The notes beneath the pieces are model-generated. The model was given only the letters and a program-made list of their open reading frames with translations. It was not told the DNA's origin and searched no databases. From an uncultured Prevotellaceae bacterium (GTDB taxonomy: Bacteria; Bacteroidota; Bacteroidia; Bacteroidales; Bacteroidaceae): DNA of 58,038 nucleotides. Below, one piece after another: positions 1-7,493 of this stretch. Position 1 is the first letter of the stretch. Every line of letters begins with the position of its first letter. Where the stretch lies: the NCBI GenBank assembly GCA_902776545.1, contig CACYQO010000010.1, positions 1 to 58,038 on the forward strand. Direction: 5' to 3'. The position numbers were made by a program, and so were the translations under genes.

Positions 1-885
1 CTCGAGAGCAAACATGGTAGTGGTGTCGTAAATAGGCTGTCTGTAGATTTGAAACAGATGTATCCAGAAATGGGCGTTTCGCCAAGAAATTTGTGGGACA
101 TGAAAAAATTCTATGAGCGTTTCAAGGAAAGTGACGAGAAACTGCGACACGCTGTCGCAGTTTTACCCTGGTGGAATACTCTGAAGCTTATGAGTAAGTT
201 TGGCGATAATGATGAGGCTATAATGTATTATGCTCAGGAGACTGTCAGGAAGGGTTGGAATCGAGACTTGCTGTTGAATGCTATAAAGATGAAAGTGCAT
301 GAGAATCAGCCGGTCGCAATAGATAATAACTTCGAAAAGACATTGCCTGCTACTCAGGCAGCATACGCAAATGAAGTGTTTAGCAGCAGCTATAACTTGG
401 GATTCCTTGGCGTGACTGAACCGATAGCAGAATTGGAACTTGAAAGAAGGCTGGTGGAGAAGGTAAAGCTATTTCTTCTGGAGTTGGGTAAGGGGTTCAC
501 CTTTATAGGCAACCAGCATATATTGGAATGCAACGGCAAAGAAAGCAAGGTGGATCTTCTGTTTTTCCATCGTGGCCTTCACTGCCTTGTGGCTATGGAT
601 TTGAAGATTGGTGAGTTCCGGCCAGAATATGCTGGCAAGATGAATTATTACTTATCGCTTCTTGACAGGTTGGAACGTCGGGAAGATGAGAATCGTTCTA
701 TTGGCATCATACTTTGTGCAGAGAAAGACAATCTTGAGGTCGAACTCGCCTTAGAGGATATGGGCAAGCCGATAGGTGTAGCTGATTACCAGCTAATCAT
801 TCCAAAAGAAGAACTAAAGAAAGTGATAAGCGACGAGATGGAGTCATACGAAAAGGACAAGCAGTTGGAGCAAGAGGAAGAATGA
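1..885 (+). CDS. DUF1016/YhcG-family PDDEXK nuclease, 5'-truncated by window edge
   Basis: The frame is open to the first base of the window (reads LESKHGSGVVNRLSVDLKQ before the first ATG at 58), so the N-terminus lies outside. The N-terminal part resembles the DUF1016 helical domain (SPRNLWDMKKFYERF). The C-terminal half carries the YhcG-type PDDEXK nuclease fold, with SKVDLLFFHRGLHCLV followed by MDLKIGEFRPEYAGKM, giving the acidic residue and the D-x-K pair of the active site. Family members are putative nucleases found in accessory regions, often near restriction or toxin genes; the substrate is unknown. The tail is Glu/Lys-rich (EKDKQLEQEEE). The neighbouring toxin-antitoxin-like genes fit a defence or accessory patch. 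The family call is from recognition of the domain, not from a search. Confidence 0.85.
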   Translation, partial: LESKHGSGVVNRLSVDLKQMYPEMGVSPRNLWDMKKFYERFKESDEKLRHAVAVLPWWNTLKLMSKFGDNDEAIMYYAQETVRKGWNRDLLLNAIKMKVHENQPVAIDNNFEKTLPATQAAYANEVFSSSYNLGFLGVTEPIAELELERRLVEKVKLFLLELGKGFTFIGNQHILECNGKESKVDLLFFHRGLHCLVAMDLKIGEFRPEYAGKMNYYLSLLDRLERREDENRSIGIILCAEKDNLEVELALEDMGKPIGVADYQLIIPKEELKKVISDEMESYEKDKQLEQEEE

Positions 886-1145
886 CATAGATTACATGAG
901 TTCCCACCTTTGTTTCGGTAATAGGACGTAGCCTAATACGCACTTTTCTGGCAGGTGCCACAAACGATGCCGTAATCAGTTCAAAGGTGTTTAGCAAGCT
1001 CAGTAGAAAAAAGAACAAGATATATTTGGCTAATCCAAAAGAAAAGACTATCTTTGCACCCGATGATGAGTTATTGAAACGGCTGGTGGCTCACCGTCGG
1101 GTGTTCTTTGATGCAGTTTATTGCAGAATGTGGAATTGAGTACGG
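886..1145 (+). other. Gap with possible gene remnant
   Basis: No gene with a credible start. One frame is open from 899 to a stop at 1138-1140 without an early ATG/GTG/TTG and reads protein-like near its end (KEKTIFAPDDELLKRLVAH), so it may be a decayed coding remnant. The same bases contain a consensus promoter (1025-1056). Both readings cannot be separated from sequence alone. Confidence 0.3.
1025..1056 (+). promoter_or_regulatory. Bacteroidetes-type promoter
   Basis: TTTG at 1025-1028, 20-base spacer, TATCTTTG at 1049-1056, followed by CACC. Exact match to the primary sigma consensus of Bacteroidetes. It is followed by CGATGATGAGT, also present after the promoter at 3364-3395. It would drive the small gene at 1146. 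Confidence 0.55.
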
Positions 1146-1457
1146 TTGCCAAATCGTAACCCCATTTTCCTTCAATTCCCCAGACTGCCTTTATACAAAG
1201 AAAAGCTGAGAATTCTTGCAAAGTTACGAAAAGAATTTGTCTCACAGAGTAAAGAGCAAACATCATTGGCTTTATCTGAACTCCAGAAAGAAGCAAAACA
1301 TAAAACTACGGAGATTCAAGAACAGACAGATGGCTTTATAGAGAATCAAAATGCTCTATTTGAAAAAATGAAGAAACAGCAAAAGTTTTATAAGGCCGTT
1401 TCGATTACTGCCCTTGCTGTATCAATTGCATCTTTATTATATGGAATTATCTTATAA
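1146..1457 (+). CDS. Small hypothetical protein, coiled coil plus C-terminal membrane segment
   Basis: 103 codons from a TTG. There is no better start upstream, and the first ~20 residues look unlike the rest, so the true N-terminus may be lost or later. Residues ~25-80 are highly charged and helical (Lys/Glu/Gln-rich, likely coiled coil). Residues ~82-103 form one hydrophobic segment ending the protein (KAVSITALAVSIASLLYGI), as in tail-anchored proteins. I do not recognise the family. It lies in the accessory patch upstream of the zeta-toxin-like pair; no functional link is visible. It could be the 3' remnant of a larger gene. Confidence 0.4.
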   Translation: MPNRNPIFLQFPRLPLYKEKLRILAKLRKEFVSQSKEQTSLALSELQKEAKHKTTEIQEQTDGFIENQNALFEKMKKQQKFYKAVSITALAVSIASLLYGIIL

Positions 1458-1553
1458 ATCTGAGATTACATAAAGGGCCAGATAAAAGAATCTGCTTCTC
1501 TCTATCTTTGCACCAATAATGATATGATTCGAAGATTTCGATAAATTACGAAT

Positions 1554-1667
1554 ATGAAGATTCACTTAGACAAGATTGACCAAATAGGCGGCATGCTGGA
1601 TAAAATAGAGATTTTAGATATCACCTTCGACGAAGTGAATGCAAATGTGGCATTTAAAGTGGGATAA
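1554..1667 (+). CDS. 37-residue orphan ORF
   Basis: ATG at 1554 to TAA at 1665-1667, encoding a short acidic, helical peptide beginning MKIHLDKIDQIGGMLDKIE. A TATCTTTG box at 1503-1510 lies at suitable distance upstream, but without a clear -33 element. Family unknown. It may be a real small protein, a leader, or the relic of a longer gene; there is too little sequence to decide. Confidence 0.25.
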   Translation: MKIHLDKIDQIGGMLDKIEILDITFDEVNANVAFKVG

Positions 1668-1689
1668 TTGATAAAAAACTCCTGAATTA

Positions 1690-1721
1690 TTTGGAAGGTA
1701 TTGATATCTTTCCTATCTTTG
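1690..1721 (+). promoter_or_regulatory. Promoter of the zeta-toxin-like pair
   Basis: TTTG at 1690-1693, 20-base spacer, TATCTTTG at 1714-1721 followed by CAGC: exact Bacteroidetes consensus, 26 bases before the start codon at 1748. Confidence 0.7.
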
Positions 1722-1747
1722 CAGCAACAAAAATAAAAAACTACAAT

Positions 1748-1906
1748 ATGAGTATCGACACATATAAATTGACAAGTATGGAAGAGCCTACCGACGAGGT
1801 TCTGTCGCAACTGATGCGTGAGGCAGCCCAAGATGCCAAAGAAGCAAACGAACAGGCTACACAACGATATTTTGAAGAACTCAGGCAGGCTGCTGCAGCC
1901 ATTTAG
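1748..1906 (+). CDS. Small protein upstream of zeta-like toxin, candidate antitoxin
   Basis: 52 residues from ATG 1748, placed just behind a consensus promoter. An in-frame TTG at 1691 overlaps the -33 box and is not a credible start. The protein is acidic and Gln/Ala/Glu-rich with a predicted long helix (QLMREAAQDAKEANEQATQR). The stop is 3 bases from the next ATG, so the two genes are surely one operon. Position, size and charge fit an antitoxin or cofactor of the downstream P-loop protein, but there is no recognisable DNA-binding domain, unlike PezA. The function is inferred from context only. Confidence 0.6.
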   Translation: MSIDTYKLTSMEEPTDEVLSQLMREAAQDAKEANEQATQRYFEELRQAAAAI

Positions 1907-1909
1907 ACT

Positions 1910-2509
1910 ATGCAACAAGTTCCCCATCGTCCTGTACTTATCGTGATAGCAGGCCCAAATGGGTCTGGTAAGACTACTATCACGTCCAAAATCCTTCGAC
2001 ATGAGTGGCTGGAAGATGCTGTATATGTGAATCCAGACCAAGTGGCCCAAGACAAGTATGGTGATTGGAACTCTATCGAGGCTGTGACGAAAGCTGCAAA
2101 TTACTGTGAAGAACTGCGCGAAGATTGTTTGCGTCATAAACAAAGTCTGATTTTTGAAACCGTGTTGTCTTCTGAAGGCAAGGTGGATTTTATACGTCGA
2201 ACAAAGGAAGCTGGCTACTTTATCAGGGTCTTCTTTGTCTCTACAAGTCATCCTTCGATCAACTCTTCTCGTATCGCTAAACGCGTGATGCAGGGTGGAC
2301 ACGACGTTCCAATTCCCAAGATCATCTCCCGTTACCAGAAATCGATTCTTAATTGCAAAAGAGTAGCCACTTTAGCCGATCGAATGTATGTTTATGATAA
2401 CTCTATCGACGATGCAGAAGCATGTATATTGTTCCGAATAACCGATGGACAACTCGTCAAACGCTATACTGATATTATCCCCATTTGGGCTCAAACGCTC
2501 TTAGATTAA
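1910..2509 (+). CDS. Zeta-toxin-like P-loop kinase/ATPase
   Basis: 199 residues. Walker A motif GPNGSGKTT lies at residues ~14-22 after a short strand (LIVIAGPNGSGKTT). NPDQVAQDKYGDW and the segment LIFETVLSS fit the zeta/UDP-GlcNAc kinase layout, where the substrate-binding Asp and Glu sit after the second strand. The family phosphorylates nucleotide sugars or related small molecules and often forms toxin-antitoxin pairs (epsilon/zeta, PezAT). The length is at the short end for zeta domains. It is preceded 3 bases upstream by a 52-residue gene and followed by a terminator overlapping its stop. Many Bacteroidales carry such small stand-alone zeta-like proteins; whether this one is toxic is not shown by sequence. 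Confidence 0.8.
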   Translation: MQQVPHRPVLIVIAGPNGSGKTTITSKILRHEWLEDAVYVNPDQVAQDKYGDWNSIEAVTKAANYCEELREDCLRHKQSLIFETVLSSEGKVDFIRRTKEAGYFIRVFFVSTSHPSINSSRIAKRVMQGGHDVPIPKIISRYQKSILNCKRVATLADRMYVYDNSIDDAEACILFRITDGQLVKRYTDIIPIWAQTLLD

Positions 2510-2522
2510 CGAGGCGTTTTTT
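2493..2522 (+). terminator. Rho-independent terminator of zeta-like gene
   Basis: Stem AAACGC-TC / GAGGCGTTT (one bulge) around a loop holding the stop codon, followed by a T run. A second perfect inverted repeat, GGCGGACA / TGTCCGCC, lies at 2541-2561, followed by TCACTTTTT, and may back it up. Confidence 0.7.
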
Positions 2523-2602
2523 CTGTTAATATTTCTTGAAGGCGGACACAATTTGTCCGCCTCACTTTTTACCTTTGCAGCCGATAAGTAAGAAGTGTGG
2601 CT

Positions 2603-3053
2603 ATGGAGCAGAAGATTGAGTATGCAAAGTATCTGGGTGTTAAGGTGTTATGGTGGATGTATAACAAGTGATGAAGATATGAAGCTACAAGAGTTGTTAA
2701 GCCAAATCGGAGGGAAGCAGGTTCGCCTATCTGGTTGCATACGAACTGCTGTGCGATATGGTGGCAGAAGAGGGGCGGGAATATGACGTTGTGCCTATAG
2801 GGCGCAGGTGATGTTGGCATTCTGCTATGAGTATGGTCTTGGGACGAAGGTTGACTTGGATAAGGCAAGAGCCATGTTCAAGCAGGCAGGACAATCTGAG
2901 AAAGGGCATGGGAAACCGGAGGAGTATCTGGCCATGCTGGAGGTGAACGAAGAGAATTACGATGAGGCTCTGCGATGGTTTAAGGAGGCACAAAGAAAGG
3001 GTAATCGTACTGTCAAATCGTATATATGGTATTTGGAAAAGAAGTTGAACTAA
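2603..3053 (+). pseudogene. Decayed Sel1-repeat (TPR-like) protein gene
   Basis: A TACCTTTG box at 2570-2577 precedes ATG 2603, but the first frame stops after 22 codons (2669-2671). A second frame (from ~2712) reads RFAYLVAYELLCDMVAEEG and stops at 2807-2809. The third part, open from ATG 2811 to 3053, carries a clear Sel1 repeat (AFCYEYGLGTKVDLDKARAM) and a TPR-like unit (YDEALRWFKEAQRKGN). Three protein-like segments in different frames within 450 bases indicate at least two frameshifts. Sel1 repeats mediate protein-protein contacts. A gene caller may report only the last 80 residues as a hypothetical protein. Confidence 0.6.
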
Positions 3054-3084
3054 GATAGGATGAATTATGATCAGGGGAATAACG

Positions 3085-3300
3085 ATGATGAAATGCACAG
3101 AGTGTGGAAAACGCTTCTGGGGACCGGACATAGAATTGTACGCTTCAACACTAAGCCAACCTCTCCGTTGTCCTAAGTGTGGGAGTGTCAGGACTCGTCC
3201 GTCAAGGCTATTTAGTCCATTCACCTCAAACAAGGTTTATTGCTTAGTGAGCGAGGAGCAAGCTCAGAATGAAAAAGTTGGGTATGGATTTGGTTTTTAA
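3085..3300 (+). CDS. Small zinc-ribbon protein
   Basis: 71 residues from ATG 3085, preceded by AGGGGA at spacing 7-8; an alternative ATG at 3067 lies upstream. Two CxxC knuckles (KCTECGK near the N-terminus and RCPKCGS about 30 residues later) form a zinc ribbon. The rest is basic, then low-complexity. No wider family is recognisable; such ribbons bind nucleic acid or act as small adaptor domains. It may be the end of the accessory patch; the preceding gene is decayed. Confidence 0.55.
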   Translation: MMKCTECGKRFWGPDIELYASTLSQPLRCPKCGSVRTRPSRLFSPFTSNKVYCLVSEEQAQNEKVGYGFGF

Positions 3301-3313
3301 AAAGAATGATTGC

Positions 3314-3398
3314 CTTTGAGACGATGTCTCGAAGTTACTCTCGTTCGAAAATACTCAAATAAATTTGGTGTTTTGCTCACTTATTCGTAACTTTGCAC
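3314..3398 (+). repeat. Hairpin-promoter element X, copy 1
   Basis: Hairpin CTTTGAGAC-gat-GTCTCGAAG (3314-3334), then TCGAAAAT (3345-3352), an AT-rich stretch, and TTTTGCTCACTTATTCGTAA ending in a consensus promoter (TTTG 3364-3367, 20 bases, TAACTTTG 3388-3395). Two further copies lie at 20140-20208 and 34702-34791 on the minus strand. No intact gene follows this promoter on the plus strand. Confidence 0.6.
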
Positions 3399-3445
3399 CC
3401 GATGATGAGTCAGTTACATGCTGTCTCATCAACATCACGAAATCA

Positions 3446-4228
3446 TCAACGCACTGAGCGGAATACGAACCAGACGTGCATGGCGATGGTGGAGAGCCAG
3501 CCGTAGTGGCGGGTCATGACGCGGAAACGCTCGAATAGAGATTCGCGATGGTGAAGTGTGGTCTGACCCTCCTCGGTATAGTTGGCAACAACCATGTGGA
3601 GGTTGTGAAGGGGAACGTTTTCCTTGGCGGCAGCCTTCATGATGCGGATGCACCAGTCGACATCGGCAGAGTAACGATAGCGGAGGTCGTAAGGTGTGGC
3701 AATGGCGAAGTCAGTACGGGCATAGAAAGCCTGATGACAGACAAGCATGCCGTGACGGAAAGATTTCCAGGTGAGGTGCTCAGGAGGAGAGAGACGGCGA
3801 TGATGAAGGAATCGGCCTTCGGCATCGACAATATCCGTATCACCGTAGAGCACGGCAGGTTTCTCACAAAAGGGACTGTCCCCATTGTGAGATGAAGACG
3901 CCACGATACGCGAGACAGTATCGGAGGCAGGGAGGAAGTCACCGGCATTGAGGAAACAGACGTAATCTCCATCAAGAGAACGGAGACCTTTGTTCATCGC
4001 ATCGTAGATTCCGTGGTCAGGCTCGGATGTCACTTGGATACGATGGCCATTGTCGGCAGCGTTGGAGCGCTGGATGTAATCTTCGACGATCTGAAGGGTG
4101 CCGTCTGTGGAAGCTCCGTCGATAATCAGATGTACGATGTCACGATAATCCTGCTGCAGCACACTGTCCAGCGTTCGCTTCAGCACCTGGGCTGCATTAT
4201 AAGTTATCGTAACATACGTAATGACCAT
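3446..4228 (-). CDS. Family 2 glycosyltransferase
   Basis: 260 residues. GT-A fold features: N-terminal strand VITYVTITYNAAQVLKRTL, the IIDGASTDGT motif (residues ~35-44) for nucleotide-sugar binding, and LNAGD at ~93-97 in the DXD position. Later come CHQAFYAR and YRYSADVDWCIR, typical of colanic-acid/exopolysaccharide GT2 enzymes of the WcaE type. It transfers a sugar from an activated donor during assembly of a surface glycan on the cytoplasmic side of the inner membrane. It is the last gene of a minus-strand operon after a GT4 enzyme, 37 bases apart; that gap holds a short repeat (TCTATAG units). Donor and acceptor cannot be read from sequence. Confidence 0.9.
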   Translation of the reverse strand: MVITYVTITYNAAQVLKRTLDSVLQQDYRDIVHLIIDGASTDGTLQIVEDYIQRSNAADNGHRIQVTSEPDHGIYDAMNKGLRSLDGDYVCFLNAGDFLPASDTVSRIVASSSHNGDSPFCEKPAVLYGDTDIVDAEGRFLHHRRLSPPEHLTWKSFRHGMLVCHQAFYARTDFAIATPYDLRYRYSADVDWCIRIMKAAAKENVPLHNLHMVVANYTEEGQTTLHHRESLFERFRVMTRHYGWLSTIAMHVWFVFRSVR

Positions 4229-4265
4229 TGTTTCCTCTTTATAATCTATAGTCTATAGTCATCAC

Positions 4266-5525
4266 CTACAGTCGATAATGCTTGAAAGCCATCGCCTGCT
4301 GATAGACGTCGATATAGCGGATGGCGACGCTCTGCTGGGAGTAAGACTGTGAGACCTTACGCACACAGTCATCGCTGAGCGACTGATAGTGAGTGGAGGT
4401 GAGCACCCATCGGATGCCTCGGGCGAGATCGTCGGCACTGCGATATTCGGCAACGTAGCCGTTGCGCTTGTGGTCGATCTCCTCAGGGATGCCGCCCACA
4501 CGGAAACCCACGCAGGGCAGTCCGCAGGCCATCGCCTCCATGATGGTGTTGGGCAGGTTCTCCGACAGCGAGGGGAGCACGAACACGTCGGCAGCCTGAT
4601 AGATATCGACGATGCGCCGTTCGTCGTTGACGTATCCTAAGGGGATGGCCTGGAGCGAGAGCTGGGGCGTGACCTCCTCGGCATGACCGCCCAGGATAAG
4701 GACGGTGGCATTGGTGAGGTCGTGCAACAGGCGACAGGCCTCGATGAGATAGCCCATGCCCTTGTTCTCGTTGGTGACACGCTGGGAGGCGAAGAGGATA
4801 TACTGGCGGTCTAACGGCAGTCCGAGACGCCGACGGGCCTCCTGACGGTTGCCACGATGATAGATGTGGGTGTCGATGGGATTGGGAATGCTGGTGATCT
4901 TCTGTCCCTGAAGTAGGGCACTGGCCTTTGCCTCCCCTTCAAGCCAACGGCTGCAGGCGACATAGAAGATGTTCTCGCCGTCGAGCATCCGCTCTTTCTT
5001 GTGCCAGATGCTGGTGGAAAGGTCGTTGTCAGAGCCTCCGCCAGGAAGCAGGCGGCAGTGGTGACAGCCGGATGTGAAGCGGCGACAGCCGAGGGTGACA
5101 TGACAAAGGGCCGTAGCAGGCCAGATGTCGTGCATCGTCCAGACCACAGGCTTGCCAGAACGCAGGATCTTACGGATGGAGCCGAGGGAGAGCATGCCCT
5201 GATTAATCCAGTGGAGGTGGATGACATCGGCCTCCTTGAACTCCGGCAGGCTGGTGATGTCGGAACCGGCATTGGCAAGGTCAATCTCAAAGAGATGACG
5301 GCGGGAGAACAGCAGCCGACAGTAGATGACGAAACGTTCCCAGAGGAAATGCCAGTGGAGCAGGGGCGATTGGGGCAAGGCAACGACTGTGAGCGAGTCG
5401 CTGAGTTTGTCGCGCACCAGCATCTTCGCCTTGACCCCGTTATTGTTGAGGGCCATCATCAAGCGGTTGGCTGCAACGGCAGCACCACCCGAACGGTCAC
5501 TGGTATTGACGATTAGAACCCGCAT
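4266..5525 (-). CDS. Family 4 (GT-B) glycosyltransferase
   Basis: 419 residues. The N-terminal Rossmann domain starts MRVLIVNTSDRSGGAAVAAN, where GGAA is the acceptor-side glycine-rich loop of GT4 enzymes; WTMHDIWPATALCH is typical of the WcaC/colanic-acid subgroup. The C-terminal donor domain carries FVLPSLSENLPNTIMEAMAC with the conserved E-x7-E pair, and GFRVGGIPEEI. It uses a nucleotide sugar to extend a surface polysaccharide. It lies between the DUF4359-like protein (9 bases) and GT2 (37 bases) and is likely co-transcribed from the promoter at 6133-6164. Specificity unknown. Confidence 0.9.
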   Translation of the reverse strand: MRVLIVNTSDRSGGAAVAANRLMMALNNNGVKAKMLVRDKLSDSLTVVALPQSPLLHWHFLWERFVIYCRLLFSRRHLFEIDLANAGSDITSLPEFKEADVIHLHWINQGMLSLGSIRKILRSGKPVVWTMHDIWPATALCHVTLGCRRFTSGCHHCRLLPGGGSDNDLSTSIWHKKERMLDGENIFYVACSRWLEGEAKASALLQGQKITSIPNPIDTHIYHRGNRQEARRRLGLPLDRQYILFASQRVTNENKGMGYLIEACRLLHDLTNATVLILGGHAEEVTPQLSLQAIPLGYVNDERRIVDIYQAADVFVLPSLSENLPNTIMEAMACGLPCVGFRVGGIPEEIDHKRNGYVAEYRSADDLARGIRWVLTSTHYQSLSDDCVRKVSQSYSQQSVAIRYIDVYQQAMAFKHYRL

Positions 5526-5534
5526 ATATTTTTT

Positions 5535-6095
5535 TCATATCTTCTCTTTCTCACGGCGTTTCTGCTCTTTACGAGCTTCTTTCTCAAGGCGCTTCTGCTC
5601 CTTGCGGAGTTCCTTCTCACGACGCTTCTGCTCCTTTGCAAGTTCCTTCTCGCGTTTGCGCTGTTCTTTCTGCAACTTCTTCAGTTCCTTAGCACTCTGC
5701 TTGGCGGTCTCACGCTCGGTCTTGATAGTGTCCTTCGTTTGGAGAGCCTCCTCAAGTTTGTCGTGGATCGTATCCTTGTTGAAGGTAAATACCATGCCTA
5801 AAATACCTACGGAGAGAGTATTGTCCTTGCCATTGAGATGAACACAGGTGGTATTGAATACGAAGTAGTTGTTCTCTCTGAGCTTCGAGTTCAGAGCAGT
5901 CTCTGCGGTCTTGACGACGATGCCTCGCCCGATCTTGGCTAGCGCGTTGTCACCCAGACGGTCCCTTGCCTCCTCATCCACGTATTCCTCGATGGCCTTC
6001 ATCATGGCCTCCTTATGTTGCTCCTTGCTGGGGCGCGTCAGGATGAGGATCACGGCCACCAACAGGAAGATAAGTATGATCAGCAAATTCTTCAT
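5535..6095 (-). CDS. DUF4359-like membrane-anchored protein with charged repeat tail
   Basis: 186 residues. One N-terminal membrane segment (residues 3-20, LLIILIFLLVAVILILT) followed by PSKEQHKEAM resembles DUF4359 proteins. A middle globular part (~30-110) contains YFVFNTTCVHLNG. From ~115 the protein is a long Lys/Glu/Arg/Gln helix with tandem KEQKRREKE-like units, probably a coiled coil or single alpha-helix. The function is unknown. It is first gene of a probable operon with GT4 and GT2, driven by a consensus promoter, so a role at the envelope is plausible but inferred. The coding repeat is imperfect at DNA level and its copy number may vary between strains. Confidence 0.6.
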   Translation of the reverse strand: MKNLLIILIFLLVAVILILTRPSKEQHKEAMMKAIEEYVDEEARDRLGDNALAKIGRGIVVKTAETALNSKLRENNYFVFNTTCVHLNGKDNTLSVGILGMVFTFNKDTIHDKLEEALQTKDTIKTERETAKQSAKELKKLQKEQRKREKELAKEQKRREKELRKEQKRLEKEARKEQKRREKEKI

Positions 6096-6132
6096 ATACC
6101 TTATTTATATATACTATCTGTTTTTGACGGTG

Positions 6133-6164
6133 CAAAGGTACGAATAAGCGAGAAGAAAACCAAA
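6133..6164 (-). promoter_or_regulatory. Promoter of DUF4359-GT4-GT2 operon
   Basis: On the minus strand TTTG (6164-6161), 20 bases, TACCTTTG (6140-6133): exact consensus, about 38 bases before the start at 6095. The spacer reads CTCGCTTATTCG, similar to the spacer in element X (CTCACTTATTCG). Confidence 0.75.
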
Positions 6165-6273
6165 TTTTAAGTGAAAAATGATGGATAAATGGCAAAAAGT
6201 TGGTGTTATCGCACACATTCCCTTGATTTAAGTCAAGAATAAAGGGTAATTATACACTTAAAATGCATAAAGT

Positions 6274-6305
6274 CTTGCGAGATTTGAAAAATCGTCGTAC
6301 CTTTG
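6274..6305 (+). promoter_or_regulatory. Promoter of the orphan RNA
   Basis: CTTG at 6274-6277 (one mismatch to TTTG), 20-base spacer, TACCTTTG at 6298-6305 followed by CATC. The start of transcription is expected near 6312. Confidence 0.55.
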
Positions 6306-6311
6306 CATCGT

Positions 6312-6490
6312 CAAAAGGTTAATAGATTGTTTTAGGTTAGTAGTAATATTTATAGTTTTAGGTTTTTAGTTATTGGTAAAAGAAATTTAGCCCGAAAGGC
6401 TGAAAATTTCTTTTAGAGAAAAGGATTTTTAGTTAAACATAGGCTTTTTCAGATGCCGCGGCTCGCGAGAGTCGCGGCATCATTCTTTTA
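6312..6490 (+). ncRNA. Candidate small RNA (~180 nt)
   Basis: There is no ORF, but a promoter, two strong hairpins and an intrinsic terminator. It opens with AAAAGGTTAATAGATTG and repeated TTTTAGGTT/TTTTTAGTT units (6331-6372). Hairpin 1 at 6379-6413 pairs AAAGAAATTTAGCC with GGCTgaAAATTTCTTT around CGAAA. Hairpin 2 at 6452-6481 is the terminator. The only gene ahead on the plus strand is absent (hipT runs convergent), so it is not an mRNA leader. AU-rich leaders with TTTTAGGTT-like repeats recur in Bacteroidales, but I cannot assign an Rfam family. Function unknown; it might be a regulatory RNA or antisense to the hipT 3' end. Confidence 0.5.
6452..6490 (+). terminator. Terminator of the orphan RNA
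   Basis: 13-bp stem GATGCCGCGGCTC / GAGTCGCGGCATC (one G-U pair) with a GCGA tetraloop, then ATTCTTTTA. It lies 28 bases before the convergent hipT stop. Confidence 0.75.
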
Positions 6491-6518
6491 TCAACCTTTC
6501 AGTTACTTCATCTGCGCG

Positions 6519-7493
6519 TCAGTCTGAGAAGGGCATTCCCAGCGTTGCTATCCGATTGGAAATCACTTCTTTAAATTGAATCTTTTGTCGTTCGGAGATA
6601 AAGGAGTTGTCTATGCAAGCAAACCATTTCTCTTTCAATGGAATGAAACGGCTGAAAATTCGCTGAATCATCTGCTTGTTAAGCCCAGATGCTTCCATCG
6701 CCTGAGCAAAGTCCATCGACAGAAGTTTCTTCTGGAAGCCATTCAACGGCAGTGCCAGCTGGTCTGTGTCTTCCGGCATTACAATGGCCGTTGAAACCTG
6801 GTCATAGGTAGGAGTTAGTACGTACTTCCCTGGCTTCTCACTAATCAGTGAGAAGTTTTTCAGATGCATGTCGGCATTACCCACAATCCAGGAAAAGACT
6901 ACCTGTTCCCAGAAGTTGACTATGTCAAGCCTGGTTACACTCGAGTAGCAATTGATCAATTTGGCAATCAACTCATAGCTACCCTGATATTTCTGTTCCG
7001 TCAACTTGCCTGCAAGCTGGCACATATCCTCCATCGGCAACTTACGGCCATCATCTGTACGATCTATACGACGGGTGATATAATTCAGTTCGCCATCCTG
7101 AAAGCGAATCAAGGCATGGGGCACGGTGGGAATCCGGGCTATCTCTGCCAGATGCATCGTCAGGTCTTCAATCTCCGGCAGACACTCAAAGCGCTCTGTC
7201 TGGGGCTTAAGGATATATCTGCCCATCACCCCTACGATAGTCAGCCTTTGAGCACGTCCGTATGCATCATGTTCCAAATCCATCGAGAGTTTTGCCTGTA
7301 CGCCCGTAACCGTTGTACGGCTCTCCACCACTACCTGTGCCAGTCTGCCGATATCCTTTCTCGTATAGGGCAACTGGGGAGCAACAGGCTGTCCGAAGAA
7401 TCGTTTGGCACACCGAGGATGATAGTCTGTTTCACCATCATGTAGAGACTGATAACAGCATAGGCATCTTCTGGCTTTGCTTTCGTCTGTCAT
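6519..7493 (-). CDS. HipT/HipA-type serine/threonine kinase (split HipA, C-terminal kinase part)
   Basis: 324 residues holding the HipA kinase core without the N-terminal subdomain, which is a separate gene just upstream. A zinc-ribbon-like start (CLCC at ~10-13, YHPRCAKRF at ~24-32) is usual for Bacteroidales members. VTGVQAKLS at ~62-70 is the Gly-rich loop, ILKP at ~94-97 holds the ATP-site lysine, NADMHLKNFS at ~206-215 is the catalytic loop and YDQVS at ~230-234 the metal-binding segment. HipA phosphorylates GltX and HipT TrpS in E. coli; the target here is unknown. It overlaps the HipS-like gene by 4 bases, so the three genes are translationally coupled. All kinase residues are present, so activity is likely. 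Confidence 0.85.
   Translation of the reverse strand: MTDESKARRCLCCYQSLHDGETDYHPRCAKRFFGQPVAPQLPYTRKDIGRLAQVVVESRTTVTGVQAKLSMDLEHDAYGRAQRLTIVGVMGRYILKPQTERFECLPEIEDLTMHLAEIARIPTVPHALIRFQDGELNYITRRIDRTDDGRKLPMEDMCQLAGKLTEQKYQGSYELIAKLINCYSSVTRLDIVNFWEQVVFSWIVGNADMHLKNFSLISEKPGKYVLTPTYDQVSTAIVMPEDTDQLALPLNGFQKKLLSMDFAQAMEASGLNKQMIQRIFSRFIPLKEKWFACIDNSFISERQKIQFKEVISNRIATLGMPFSD

Noticed and set aside
1691-1747. Upstream TTG start for the small zeta-associated protein
   Set aside because: It overlaps the -33 promoter box at 1690-1693 and lies before the expected transcription start.
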